Assembly (NCBI GenBank): GCA_034440595.1
Contig: JAWXCH010000424.1
Span: forward strand, 1 to 12,586
Origin: JAWXCH01 sp034440595
GTDB taxonomy: Bacteria > Planctomycetota > Planctomycetia > Pirellulales > JALHPA01
Length of the DNA stretch: 12,586 nt
Direction of reading: 5' to 3'
Shown here piece by piece: positions 6,618 through 12,586 of the stretch. The position numbers and the translations under genes are program-made. Positions within the stretch are counted from its first letter, which is position 1. Each line of letters opens with the position of its first letter. The notes beneath the pieces were generated by a model that was not told where the DNA came from, made no database searches, and was given only the letters and a program-made list of their open reading frames with translations.

Positions 6618-6743
6618 TCACCGAGCCACCAGTCTGCGTGACGCAGCAATGCCGATCGCAGCGAGGCCCAGCAGCAACAGCGTTCCTGGCTCTGGAACCG
6701 GTGTGATTGGTGGCTGGGGCAAGGTTTGATGCCGAAAGGCACT
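6618..6743 (-). pseudogene. Remnant coding a PEP-CTERM sorting tail
   Basis: Read on the minus strand, the frame ending in TGA at 6618-6620 encodes TPVPEPGTLLLLGLAAIGI, then AASRRLVAR and stop. This is a complete PEP-CTERM signal: Val-Pro-Glu-Pro, a hydrophobic helix and an Arg-rich end. Such tails direct exported proteins to exosortase processing. Going upstream, the frame meets an in-frame TAG at 6744-6746 after only 41 codons and contains no ATG or plausible start. The protein body that should precede the tail is absent from all frames up to the next gene. It is therefore the leftover 3' end of a deleted or decayed gene. A short ATG-initiated minus-strand frame over 6613-6819 reads the region out of frame with the tail. 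Confidence 0.72.
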
Positions 6744-6801
6744 CTACGGCACAGTTGAGCCGAAAAGGGACGGAACGCCGGTCAACTTGCAATGCAAGGC
6801 C

Positions 6802-6853
6802 GTTGCTTCGATAATGCACTCCCCTGCTTCAATCCATGCATTACCGAAACAAT
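6802..6853. repeat. Imperfect inverted repeat, 17-bp arms, 18-base loop
   Basis: Left arm GTTGCTTCGATAATGCA (6802-6818) is the reverse complement of right arm TGCATTACCGAAACAAT (6837-6853) except at three positions. On the minus-strand RNA two of these differences become G-U pairs, giving a continuous 16-bp stem; on the plus strand they are A-C mismatches. The right arm lies just upstream of the DUF1080 start at 6890. It could be a transcription-factor site, a hairpin of the minus-strand relic's former transcript, or a remnant of a small mobile palindrome. Confidence 0.6.
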
Positions 6854-6889
6854 CAACCGGATCGCTGTTCAAGCCTTGAGAAACTACCC

Positions 6890-7972
6890 ATGAACCTACT
6901 TATCCACCTTGGCGGTGTTCTGACACGCGGCATGGCCATTTGGTGTTTGTTGGTCATTGGCGATTTTTCGGTTGCACAGTCGGCAGTCGCTGCACCGCAG
7001 ACGGAAGCGCCTGTAAAGCAGAAACCGGCTGCGGCGAAACCCGCGAATAAACCGCGCAATCCGGCCTACATCGACCCTGCCAAGGTGGCCGATCCCGACT
7101 TTGCCCTCCAAGGAGAATACAGCGGCACGATCAAGCACGATCCGCCCGTGAAAGTTGGCGTGCAAGTTGTTTCGCTCGGCAAGGGGAAATTCCAAGCCGC
7201 GGGGTACAGCGGCGGCCTGCCGGGTGACGGTGCCAAGGATGCGGAGCCGCATCGTGTCTCGACCGGTGAATTGAAGGATGGTGCCGTTCGTTTTGACCAT
7301 GACGACAGCTACGCGATTCTGAAGGATGGACAGATTAGCGTATTTGACTCGGCTGGCGGAAAGCTTGGCACGCTAAAGAAAGTAGAGCGAACCAGCCCGA
7401 CAATGGGGGCCAAACCACCGGCGGTTGCCGTCGTACTATTTGATGGCAAGGATGTGGCGGCGTGGAAAGATGGAAAAATAACCGACGATGGCCTGTTGGC
7501 CGATGGTGCGACTAGCAAGAAGTTATTTGGCAAGCAGAAGCTCCATTTGGAATTTCGGCTGCCGTATCAACCGCTCGACGCATTGCAAGGTCGCGGCAAC
7601 AGCGGCGTCTATCTGCAAAGCCGTTACGAGGTGCAAGTTTTGGACTCGTTCGGCCAAAAACCGCAAAGCAAAGAATGTGGTGGGGTGTATGGTATCCAGG
7701 CACCGCTCGTGAACATGTGCTATCCGCCACTGGTTTGGCAGACCTACGATATTGACTACACTCCCCCAGAGTTTAAGGACGGAGTAAAACTGCATAACGC
7801 ACGCATTACTGTCCACCACAACGGCGTGCTGATTCAAAAGGATGTCGAGATTCCGCGCATCACACAGTCTGCCCCGGTCAAGTTTGACGATGGTAAACCA
7901 GGGCCACTCTACTTGCAGGATCACGGCAATCCGGTCCGGTACCGAAACATCTGGATTGTCGAAAGCGAGTGA
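6890..7972 (+). CDS. Exported DUF1080 (3-keto-disaccharide hydrolase-like) protein
   Basis: This codes for 360 residues from the ATG at 6890. An in-frame ATG at 6836 would put 18 polar residues before the signal peptide, so it is not preferred. Residues 1-35 are a signal peptide (hydrophobic about 15-24, ending AVAA), then a Lys/Pro/Ala-rich linker (36-58). Residues 70-165 form a beta-rich domain (GEYSGTIK at 75-82, GYSGGLPGDG at 105-114). Residues 178-360 are the DUF1080 domain, a concanavalin-type sandwich: VLFDGKDVAAWK (182-193), GNSGVYLQSRYEVQVLDS (236-253), CGGVYG (263-268), WQTYDIDY (283-290) and LQDHGNPVRYRNIWI (342-356). Some members hydrolyse 3-keto-glycosides; the substrate here is unknown. 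The stop overlaps the GTG of fhcB by 4 bp, an unusual partner for an exported protein. Confidence 0.88.
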   Translation: MNLLIHLGGVLTRGMAIWCLLVIGDFSVAQSAVAAPQTEAPVKQKPAAAKPANKPRNPAYIDPAKVADPDFALQGEYSGTIKHDPPVKVGVQVVSLGKGKFQAAGYSGGLPGDGAKDAEPHRVSTGELKDGAVRFDHDDSYAILKDGQISVFDSAGGKLGTLKKVERTSPTMGAKPPAVAVVLFDGKDVAAWKDGKITDDGLLADGATSKKLFGKQKLHLEFRLPYQPLDALQGRGNSGVYLQSRYEVQVLDSFGQKPQSKECGGVYGIQAPLVNMCYPPLVWQTYDIDYTPPEFKDGVKLHNARITVHHNGVLIQKDVEIPRITQSAPVKFDDGKPGPLYLQDHGNPVRYRNIWIVESE

Positions 7973-9276
7973 TTCCTTTGACCGATCGCGCGGAGACGTT
8001 GCCAGATATTGTTGCCGCTAGTTGCAGCGCGGCCTGCGATGACCTGCAGGTCCAGCGGATAACAACAAGTGCTGGGGTGCAGATCGACTCAATCGATACT
8101 TCGTGCACCGCTGCTGGTGAGCTGCTGGGTCTTCCGCCACGAGCGATCCCTTGCCGCATTGATGGAAAAGAAGTCTCACAGACAGATGCCATCGCTGCGG
8201 CACTGAAGCTTCTAAAGAGTTCACAAGCGCCACTGATCTACGGCCTGCGATATTCGACCGCCGAAGCACAAGGAGTGGCTGTCTCGTTGGGCGAGCGCCT
8301 CGGTGCCACAATCGACACCGCCGCCAGCAACCACATCGGCGCACGCGGAACGGCGATCCAAACAGTTGGCACGTCAGGGTGTACCTACGGTGAGCTGCGC
8401 GACCGCGCGGACTGCATCCTATTCTGGCAAGCAGACCCAGCAGCCACGCACGACTGCTTTTGGCGACGCTTTGTTGAGGGAGGCGCGAATCAGTCGTCCG
8501 CCGTTCGACTTGCGGTCGGCAGCGGCGAGAGTTCCATTGCCGAAGCGGCTGATCTGTTCGTTCCACTCGCCAGCGAAAATAGTTACGCCGCACTATCGGT
8601 GCTGCGCGCCTTACTCAATGGCGCAACGCTCGACCCGCAGAGTGTGTTCAAGTCAACCAATATGCCACTATCCAGTTGGCAGAAGTTGCTAGCGCGATTG
8701 AAGGAGTCACAGTACGGTGTTGTTTTATACGATCCTTCCGCTCTATCTCCACATGTTGCCACAGTGCTCCACGCGCTGACCATCGACCTTTGCGCACACA
8801 CAAGGTTTAGCTCTCTATCGCTGCCAAAGGCCGGCAATCTGGCCGGTGCCAGCGCCGTACTCACCTGGCGAACTGGCTTTCCCGGCGCGGTCAACTTTGC
8901 CACGGGCTACCCACGCTACTCACCATGCGAATGGAGCGCACAGCAGCTCATCGCACGCGGTGAAGCTGATCTGCTGGTGCTCATTGGCGATGATTTATCC
9001 GGGCTCGGCCCAGTTGCTGAGCAGGCTAGCCGTTTACCACGCATTGAAATCGGCGTACCAACTAGTTCGATTAACCCGGAGAATACTCCAGCCTATTCAA
9101 CTGCGAATTTGATCCAGATCCCAACCGCGTCGTACCTCACCGGGACCGACGGCACCGTCTTTCGCGGCGATGGAGTCCCCCTGCCGCTCCGTGCAATTCA
9201 GAGTTCGCCATTTCCAGATTTGCAGTCCATCCTGCAAGAGTTGCTTGATGGCCTTGCCGAAAAGGAGCAACGATGA
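7969..9276 (+). CDS. fhcB: Formyltransferase/hydrolase complex subunit B
   Basis: This codes for 435 residues and is homologous to subunit B of formylmethanofuran dehydrogenase (FwdB/FmdB). In bacteria the Fhc complex moves the formyl group from formyl-tetrahydromethanopterin to methylofuran and releases formate. Recognisable stretches are CSAACDDLQV (19-28), APLIYGLRYST (87-97), DRADCILFWQADPAATH (145-161), LTWRTGFPGAVNFATGYPRY, LLVLIGDDLSGLGP and YLTGTDGTVFRGDGV near the C-terminus. The archaeal iron-sulfur motif C-x2-C-x3-C is degenerate: the first Cys is Ala16, with Cys19 and Cys23 left. The Cys that binds molybdenum or tungsten appears as Asn121 beside His122. Both changes fit the non-redox bacterial form. 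The GTG start at 7969 overlaps the DUF1080 stop; a TTG at 7978 is an alternative. The 3' end overlaps fhcA by ATGA, so translation is probably coupled. Confidence 0.9.
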   Translation: MIPLTDRAETLPDIVAASCSAACDDLQVQRITTSAGVQIDSIDTSCTAAGELLGLPPRAIPCRIDGKEVSQTDAIAAALKLLKSSQAPLIYGLRYSTAEAQGVAVSLGERLGATIDTAASNHIGARGTAIQTVGTSGCTYGELRDRADCILFWQADPAATHDCFWRRFVEGGANQSSAVRLAVGSGESSIAEAADLFVPLASENSYAALSVLRALLNGATLDPQSVFKSTNMPLSSWQKLLARLKESQYGVVLYDPSALSPHVATVLHALTIDLCAHTRFSSLSLPKAGNLAGASAVLTWRTGFPGAVNFATGYPRYSPCEWSAQQLIARGEADLLVLIGDDLSGLGPVAEQASRLPRIEIGVPTSSINPENTPAYSTANLIQIPTASYLTGTDGTVFRGDGVPLPLRAIQSSPFPDLQSILQELLDGLAEKEQR

Positions 9277-10916
9277 CTGAAATGCTCCGTATTGCCGGCG
9301 GCACGATCTACGACCCGGCCAACAACATTGACGGCGAGGTGCGCGATCTCTGGATTCGCGATGGTCGGATCGTGGCGGTGACCTTATCCGATGCAGCGGT
9401 CAAGCCCAAGAAAGAAGCCAAGCTCCCCTTCACAGCTACTCGTACCATCAACGCCACCGGCCTCGTCATTCTGCCCGGCGGAATCGATATGCATTGCCAT
9501 ATTGCCGGGCCAAAGGTCAACGCTGGCCGGCAAATGTCCCCCGAAGATCGTCGGACAGACCCAACTTGGGACAATCTCGGGCGCAACGTACCGACAACAC
9601 ACATCACCGGGTACAAGTACGCCGGCCTCGGCTACACCACGGCATTCGACGCGGCAATCTCGCCCCTCTCGGCGCGACAGGCGCACCTGGAGTTTGCTGA
9701 CACCCCGTGCATCGATAGCGGTTGCTATCTGCTGGTGGCCGATCATCAGTATCTATTGGAAGCCGTTCGCGACAATCGTGCGGATCGCGTGAAGACCTTT
9801 CTGGCCTGGCTACTCGGTGCGGCGCGTGGATATGCGCCAAAGCTCGTGAACCCAGGTGGCATCGAAACTTGGAAACGCTCACGCAGTGGCTCACCGCTCG
9901 ATCTGGATGCAATCGTCGATGGTTACAGCATCACGCCGCGACAGATCATCAGCGCCATTGCCGATGCGACGAGCGAACTGCAACTGCCGCACCCGATGCA
10001 TATTCATTGCAACAATCTCGGCTTGCCAGGAAATTGGACCACGACACTGGAGACAATGAAACTGCTAGCCGGGCGAAAGGCACATCTTACTCACATCCAG
10101 TTTCACAGCTACGCCGGAGGGGACGCGGATGAAGGAACATTTGGCTCGCGGGTTGAGCCGCTGGTCAGTTACTTCAACGAGCACTCGAATCTGAGTATTG
10201 ATGTGGGCCAGATCTTGTTTGGCCCCACGACCAGCATGACCGGCGACAGCGCCGTTGGTTACTATCTCAGCCGTCTGTATAAGACGCGCTGGTACAGCCA
10301 CGATGTCGAAGTTGAGTCGGGCTGTGGCGTTTCGCCGATTGAATACAAACAGAAAAGTGTGGTCCACGCCTGGCAATGGGCTATCGGTCTGGAGTGGTTT
10401 CTGTTGGCGGCCGATCCGTGGCGCGTGGCGCTTTCGACCGATCACCCCAACGGTGGGTCGTTTACGAGTTACCCGCGAATCATTCGCCTGCTGATGGATG
10501 CGGGCTACCGTCGCGAAATGCTCGCACACTTGCCGCGACAGGTCCGCGAGCAAAGTTTACTGCGAACGATCGATCGCGAGTACACTCTGCGCGAGATAGC
10601 AATCATTACCCGTGCCGCACCGGCACGATTACTCGGCCTGACGGACAAGGGGCATTTAGGAGTCGGTGCCGAAGCGGACATCACTATCTATACACCAGAC
10701 GCCGACCGCGAATTGATGTTCCAACTCCCGCGATACGTGCTCAAGAGCGGTGTGCTGCTGATCGACAACTATGAGCGGCAGACCCCGGTCGCTGGAAAAC
10801 AACTCTGGCTGACGCCGCAATACGACACCGATGAACGCCAGCACATCACGGACTGGATGGACCGGCACTACACGATCCGTGCCAAAAATTATGCGTTTGC
10901 GGAGGAGGAAAAGTAG
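9273..10916 (+). CDS. fhcA: Formyltransferase/hydrolase complex subunit A
   Basis: This codes for 547 residues. It is an amidohydrolase-fold subunit that hydrolyses formyl-methylofuran to formate in tetrahydromethanopterin-linked formaldehyde oxidation in the cytoplasm. The start has AAGGAG (9262-9267) at ideal spacing and overlaps the fhcB stop by 4 bp. Residues 1-70 are the beta domain (GTIYDPAN at 10-17). Metal ligands in order are His74 and His76 (IDMHCH), Lys190 in the APKLVNPGG stretch (the carboxylated Lys of FwdA, by recall), His243/His245 (PMHIHCNNLGLPGN), His271/His274 (HLTHIQFHSY) and Asp390 (LSTDHPNGGSF). All are present, so the subunit should be active. The C-terminal beta part (GVGAEADITIYTPD, 463-476) is complete. 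No other C1 gene (fhcC, fhcD, mch, fae) is in the window, so the rest of the complex must be encoded elsewhere. Confidence 0.95.
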   Translation: MTEMLRIAGGTIYDPANNIDGEVRDLWIRDGRIVAVTLSDAAVKPKKEAKLPFTATRTINATGLVILPGGIDMHCHIAGPKVNAGRQMSPEDRRTDPTWDNLGRNVPTTHITGYKYAGLGYTTAFDAAISPLSARQAHLEFADTPCIDSGCYLLVADHQYLLEAVRDNRADRVKTFLAWLLGAARGYAPKLVNPGGIETWKRSRSGSPLDLDAIVDGYSITPRQIISAIADATSELQLPHPMHIHCNNLGLPGNWTTTLETMKLLAGRKAHLTHIQFHSYAGGDADEGTFGSRVEPLVSYFNEHSNLSIDVGQILFGPTTSMTGDSAVGYYLSRLYKTRWYSHDVEVESGCGVSPIEYKQKSVVHAWQWAIGLEWFLLAADPWRVALSTDHPNGGSFTSYPRIIRLLMDAGYRREMLAHLPRQVREQSLLRTIDREYTLREIAIITRAAPARLLGLTDKGHLGVGAEADITIYTPDADRELMFQLPRYVLKSGVLLIDNYERQTPVAGKQLWLTPQYDTDERQHITDWMDRHYTIRAKNYAFAEEEK

Positions 10917-10967
10917 CAATGATCTTAATAGAGGGAACTGGTTAAGCTGACCACGCGGCCTGAAGTT

Positions 10968-11513
10968 TCAAATTAAAGGCGAAATCTCTATTCGCGTTCG
11001 TTCTGCGAGCTTGGCCCGATACTCCTTTCGGACGGCCTTGTTGATATTATCGCTTTTCATTTCTCGCTTGTTGTTCTTATATGCCCGAAGTTCTGTGTGT
11101 CCGTAGTTGTTTTCTAATGGATCATGCTCAACAGTGAACGAGAAAATTAGCCCCCCTGTCGATACTCCATGAGTCGGAACATCCTGCACATCGACACTTG
11201 CCACGCCCCAGTAAATCAGTTTGGGCGATGAAGTGTCGTCAATTGGCAGTAACACATCATATCGTTTGCTAAACTTCTCACGATTGACAGACTGATCCGG
11301 CGCCCGGACGTGTGCCAGCCTGATTCGACCGTTTTGGTCTATCCATTCCGCTTTGCAGCGGAAAAAGAGCTTCTCATTGGACTGGAAGTCGTCGTCGAGA
11401 CCTCGGTCGTCGCGAATCATCCGGCGCGGAACGAGACCCCCACGACAATAAGCCAAGCGAAATAAACGGTACCAGATCAGCCGAATCCACTGCCTGACTA
11501 TCAACAGATCCAT
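10968..11513 (-). CDS. Uncharacterised protein, third gene of the TIGR04255 module
   Basis: This codes for 181 residues. The ATG at 11511-11513 lies 13 bases after the stop of the preceding gene, with GGGGCAGGG as a rough ribosome binding site, so it is in an operon. Residues 1-31 are basic and aromatic (RQWIRLIWYRLFRLAY) and may form an amphipathic helix. The middle contains LFFRCKAEWID (49-59), RAPDQSVNREKFSKRYDVLL (70-89) and WGVASVDVQDVP (102-113). Then comes VEHDPLENNYGHTELRAYKN (128-147), followed by a Lys/Arg-rich helical end (148-175). The DQSVNREK and HDPLENNYxHxE motifs recall an unnamed family found beside TIGR04255 genes; I cannot assign a function. No enzyme signature is evident. 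An internal ATG at residue 32 is a possible shorter start. Base composition is richer in A+T than the fhc genes. Confidence 0.7.
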   Translation of the reverse strand: MDLLIVRQWIRLIWYRLFRLAYCRGGLVPRRMIRDDRGLDDDFQSNEKLFFRCKAEWIDQNGRIRLAHVRAPDQSVNREKFSKRYDVLLPIDDTSSPKLIYWGVASVDVQDVPTHGVSTGGLIFSFTVEHDPLENNYGHTELRAYKNNKREMKSDNINKAVRKEYRAKLAERTRIEISPLI

Positions 11514-11526
11514 CGGTGCCCTGCCC

Positions 11527-12111
11527 CTAGCGATTTAAGAATGCTCTAATTCTTTCAATCGCAGTTCGAAGTCCGGCAAGGGTAGATTCGACTTCCCACG
11601 CTTTTGCTGGATCGGCTGGGGATGAATTCACTGCGAACAATTCTTCAGAATTAAAACTTTCGATATCTCCATAACGATCGCCATTGAGCCACGATATACA
11701 GACACCTCCTTCGACCGATGCATCTATGCTTATAGGTTCAAAGCCCATTTCTGCCGCAACATAAAGCACAATACGCGCAGTGCGAATCGATTGGAGATTT
11801 GGAGCATCCGCTCCGTAGCTATCCCAATCATCTTCCAGGAGTTTGAGTTTGTCGAGCGCCTTATTTGCCTGCTCATGCCACATGAGAGGCAACAAAATTG
11901 CGACGTCGTCTTTTTCGACCAGACTGCTCACAGCGTACTCAGATAAATTTGGCTCATTGCGACTCACACGTCTGAACCGCGATTTCCGTGAACTAATCTC
12001 AGCTAGCGAAAACGAATACGTGATAGTTGTACCGTCCGCAAACTCGCTTTCGCAATCATCGCTCCGGCGCGATGCCATGTTGCGAGAAAATACAGTCGTG
12101 TCAGTTAGCAT
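11527..12111 (-). CDS. Uncharacterised protein with DDWDSYGA motif, middle gene of the module
   Basis: This codes for 194 residues from the ATG at 12109-12111, which begins one base after the TAA of the upstream gene (12113-12115). GGAGCAGGA upstream gives a ribosome binding site. A longer frame from 12222 would overlap the upstream gene by over 100 bases and is not preferred. Residues 1-75 are polar with no pattern I know. Residues 78-120 form a helical part containing LKLLEDDWDSYGADAP (89-104). Residues 125-150 read EPISIDASVEGGVCISWLNG, then DRYGDIESFNSEE. The combination 'NWDxYGA ... P ... GGVxxxW' recalls a widespread group of small hypothetical proteins whose role is unknown. A C-terminal helix (172-193) follows. 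Nothing indicates an enzyme. Tight spacing argues that it works with its two neighbours. Confidence 0.75.
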   Translation of the reverse strand: MLTDTTVFSRNMASRRSDDCESEFADGTTITYSFSLAEISSRKSRFRRVSRNEPNLSEYAVSSLVEKDDVAILLPLMWHEQANKALDKLKLLEDDWDSYGADAPNLQSIRTARIVLYVAAEMGFEPISIDASVEGGVCISWLNGDRYGDIESFNSEELFAVNSSPADPAKAWEVESTLAGLRTAIERIRAFLNR

Positions 12112-12112
12112 A

Positions 12113-12586
12113 TTATTGGGTCCTGCTCCAGACAGCGTGCATTTTTTCAGAAGTAAAATCGGTAAAACCGCGAACAATCCATTCTCGCCCCATATCAATC
12201 CACTCGAACACCGATTTATCATCAGACGCCCCAGGGTAGCCGCGGGCGGTTAGTTCCAAGTGTATAAGTTCAATAGCATCCTCTCTCCTGATGGCGGGTG
12301 AGGCAGAAATACGCAGGCGTCCCTTCTTGTCAGGTAGCATGTAGCGGACATTCAAAGTGACAGACTCGGGGACGGGCAAGAATCGGCCGGACGTGCGACC
12401 AGACCATCCTGAGAACACGTCTGGCAGATCTGCAAGTGACTTCCAGCCTTTGCCAATCTCGAGATGATTGACGTATGTGACCTCGCACTGAGTAATAGCG
12501 GGCATCCCCAGTTCATGGCGTTGAAGGAATTGGCGAAACCTCTCCCATTCGCGCATGACAGCAGGGCGAATGCTCTCGTTATAATG
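12113..12586 (-). CDS. TIGR04255-family protein, 5' end beyond the window
   Basis: The minus strand is open from base 12586 to the TAA at 12113-12115, giving the last 157 residues. The reading frame continues upstream of an internal ATG at 12554-12556, so that ATG is unlikely to be the real start. Visible landmarks are the conserved CEVTYVNHLE near the beginning of the visible part and the C-terminal MGREWIVRGFTDFTSEKMH. Both match my recollection of TIGR04255, a family named for its sporadic distribution and lacking a known function. The missing N-terminal part should be about 100 residues. It is the first visible gene of a three-gene minus-strand operon. It may not be the operon's first gene, since the promoter and anything further upstream are outside the window. 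Confidence 0.8.
   Translation of the reverse strand, partial: HYNESIRPAVMREWERFRQFLQRHELGMPAITQCEVTYVNHLEIGKGWKSLADLPDVFSGWSGRTSGRFLPVPESVTLNVRYMLPDKKGRLRISASPAIRREDAIELIHLELTARGYPGASDDKSVFEWIDMGREWIVRGFTDFTSEKMHAVWSRTQ

Noticed and set aside
6836..6889. Upstream ATG for the DUF1080 gene
   Set aside because: It would place 18 polar residues ahead of the signal peptide and falls within the right arm of the inverted repeat. The ATG at 6890 gives a normal exported start.
8018..8593. 191-codon minus-strand frame opposite fhcB
   Set aside because: Arg/Cys/Trp-rich antisense frame over a gene with clear homology.
12113..12222. N-terminal extension of the DDWDSYGA protein to an ATG at 12222
   Set aside because: It would overlap the TIGR04255 gene by more than 100 bases. 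The ATG at 12111, one base after that gene's stop and with a ribosome binding site, is the better start.
11843..12253. 136-codon plus-strand frame
   Set aside because: It covers parts of two minus-strand genes with better support and shows no recognisable motif.

Overview
The window looks like chromosomal DNA from a planctomycete, probably of the Pirellulales type. The case rests on a combination of signs: bacterial formyltransferase/hydrolase genes of the tetrahydromethanopterin C1 pathway (fhcB-fhcA), a DUF1080 protein, a DUF4139 protein of a type I associate with planctomycetes, a relic of a PEP-CTERM sorting tail, and many small exported or membrane proteins on short, mostly monocistronic units. 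No rRNA, tRNA, CRISPR array, transposase or integrase was seen.

Layout. Positions 1-1188 (minus strand) hold the first 396 residues of an exported DUF4139 protein that runs off the left edge. After a gene-poor stretch (1189-1651) comes a short exported protein with five tandem decapeptides (1652-2002). A long hairpin (2034-2067) follows, and then a membrane-anchored protease-like protein with the His-Gly and Glu-Ala-Cys-Gln-Gly signatures of caspase-type (clan CD) peptidases (2132-3196). Another gene-poor stretch (3197-3649) precedes a four-helix membrane protein (3650-4366) that ends in a good intrinsic terminator (4401-4477). A 54-residue membrane protein lies on the minus strand (4498-4662). 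It is divergent from a class I glutamine amidotransferase-like hydrolase of the PuuD/peptidase C26 family (4892-5632), which is followed by a transglutaminase-fold protein (5806-6609).

The spacer 6610-6889 holds a minus-strand remnant coding a complete PEP-CTERM tail with no gene body, and a 52-bp inverted repeat. Next is a tightly coupled plus-strand set: a DUF1080 protein (6890-7972), fhcB (7969-9276) and fhcA (9273-10916), each pair overlapping by 4 bp. FhcA keeps the metal-binding residues of the formyl-hydrolysing subunit. FhcB has lost cysteines that the archaeal molybdenum/tungsten enzyme uses, as expected for a bacterial complex that hydrolyses rather than oxidises. The partner genes fhcC and fhcD are not in the window.

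The right end (10968-12586, minus strand) is visibly richer in A+T. It carries a tight three-gene module: the C-terminal part of a TIGR04255-family protein, a protein with a DDWDSYGA motif and a GGVxxxW motif, and a conserved-looking protein with a DQSVNREK motif. This is the best candidate for an accessory, possibly transferred, uncharacterised system. The second candidate is the exported decapeptide-repeat protein next to the caspase-like membrane protease. Both functional proposals are inference.
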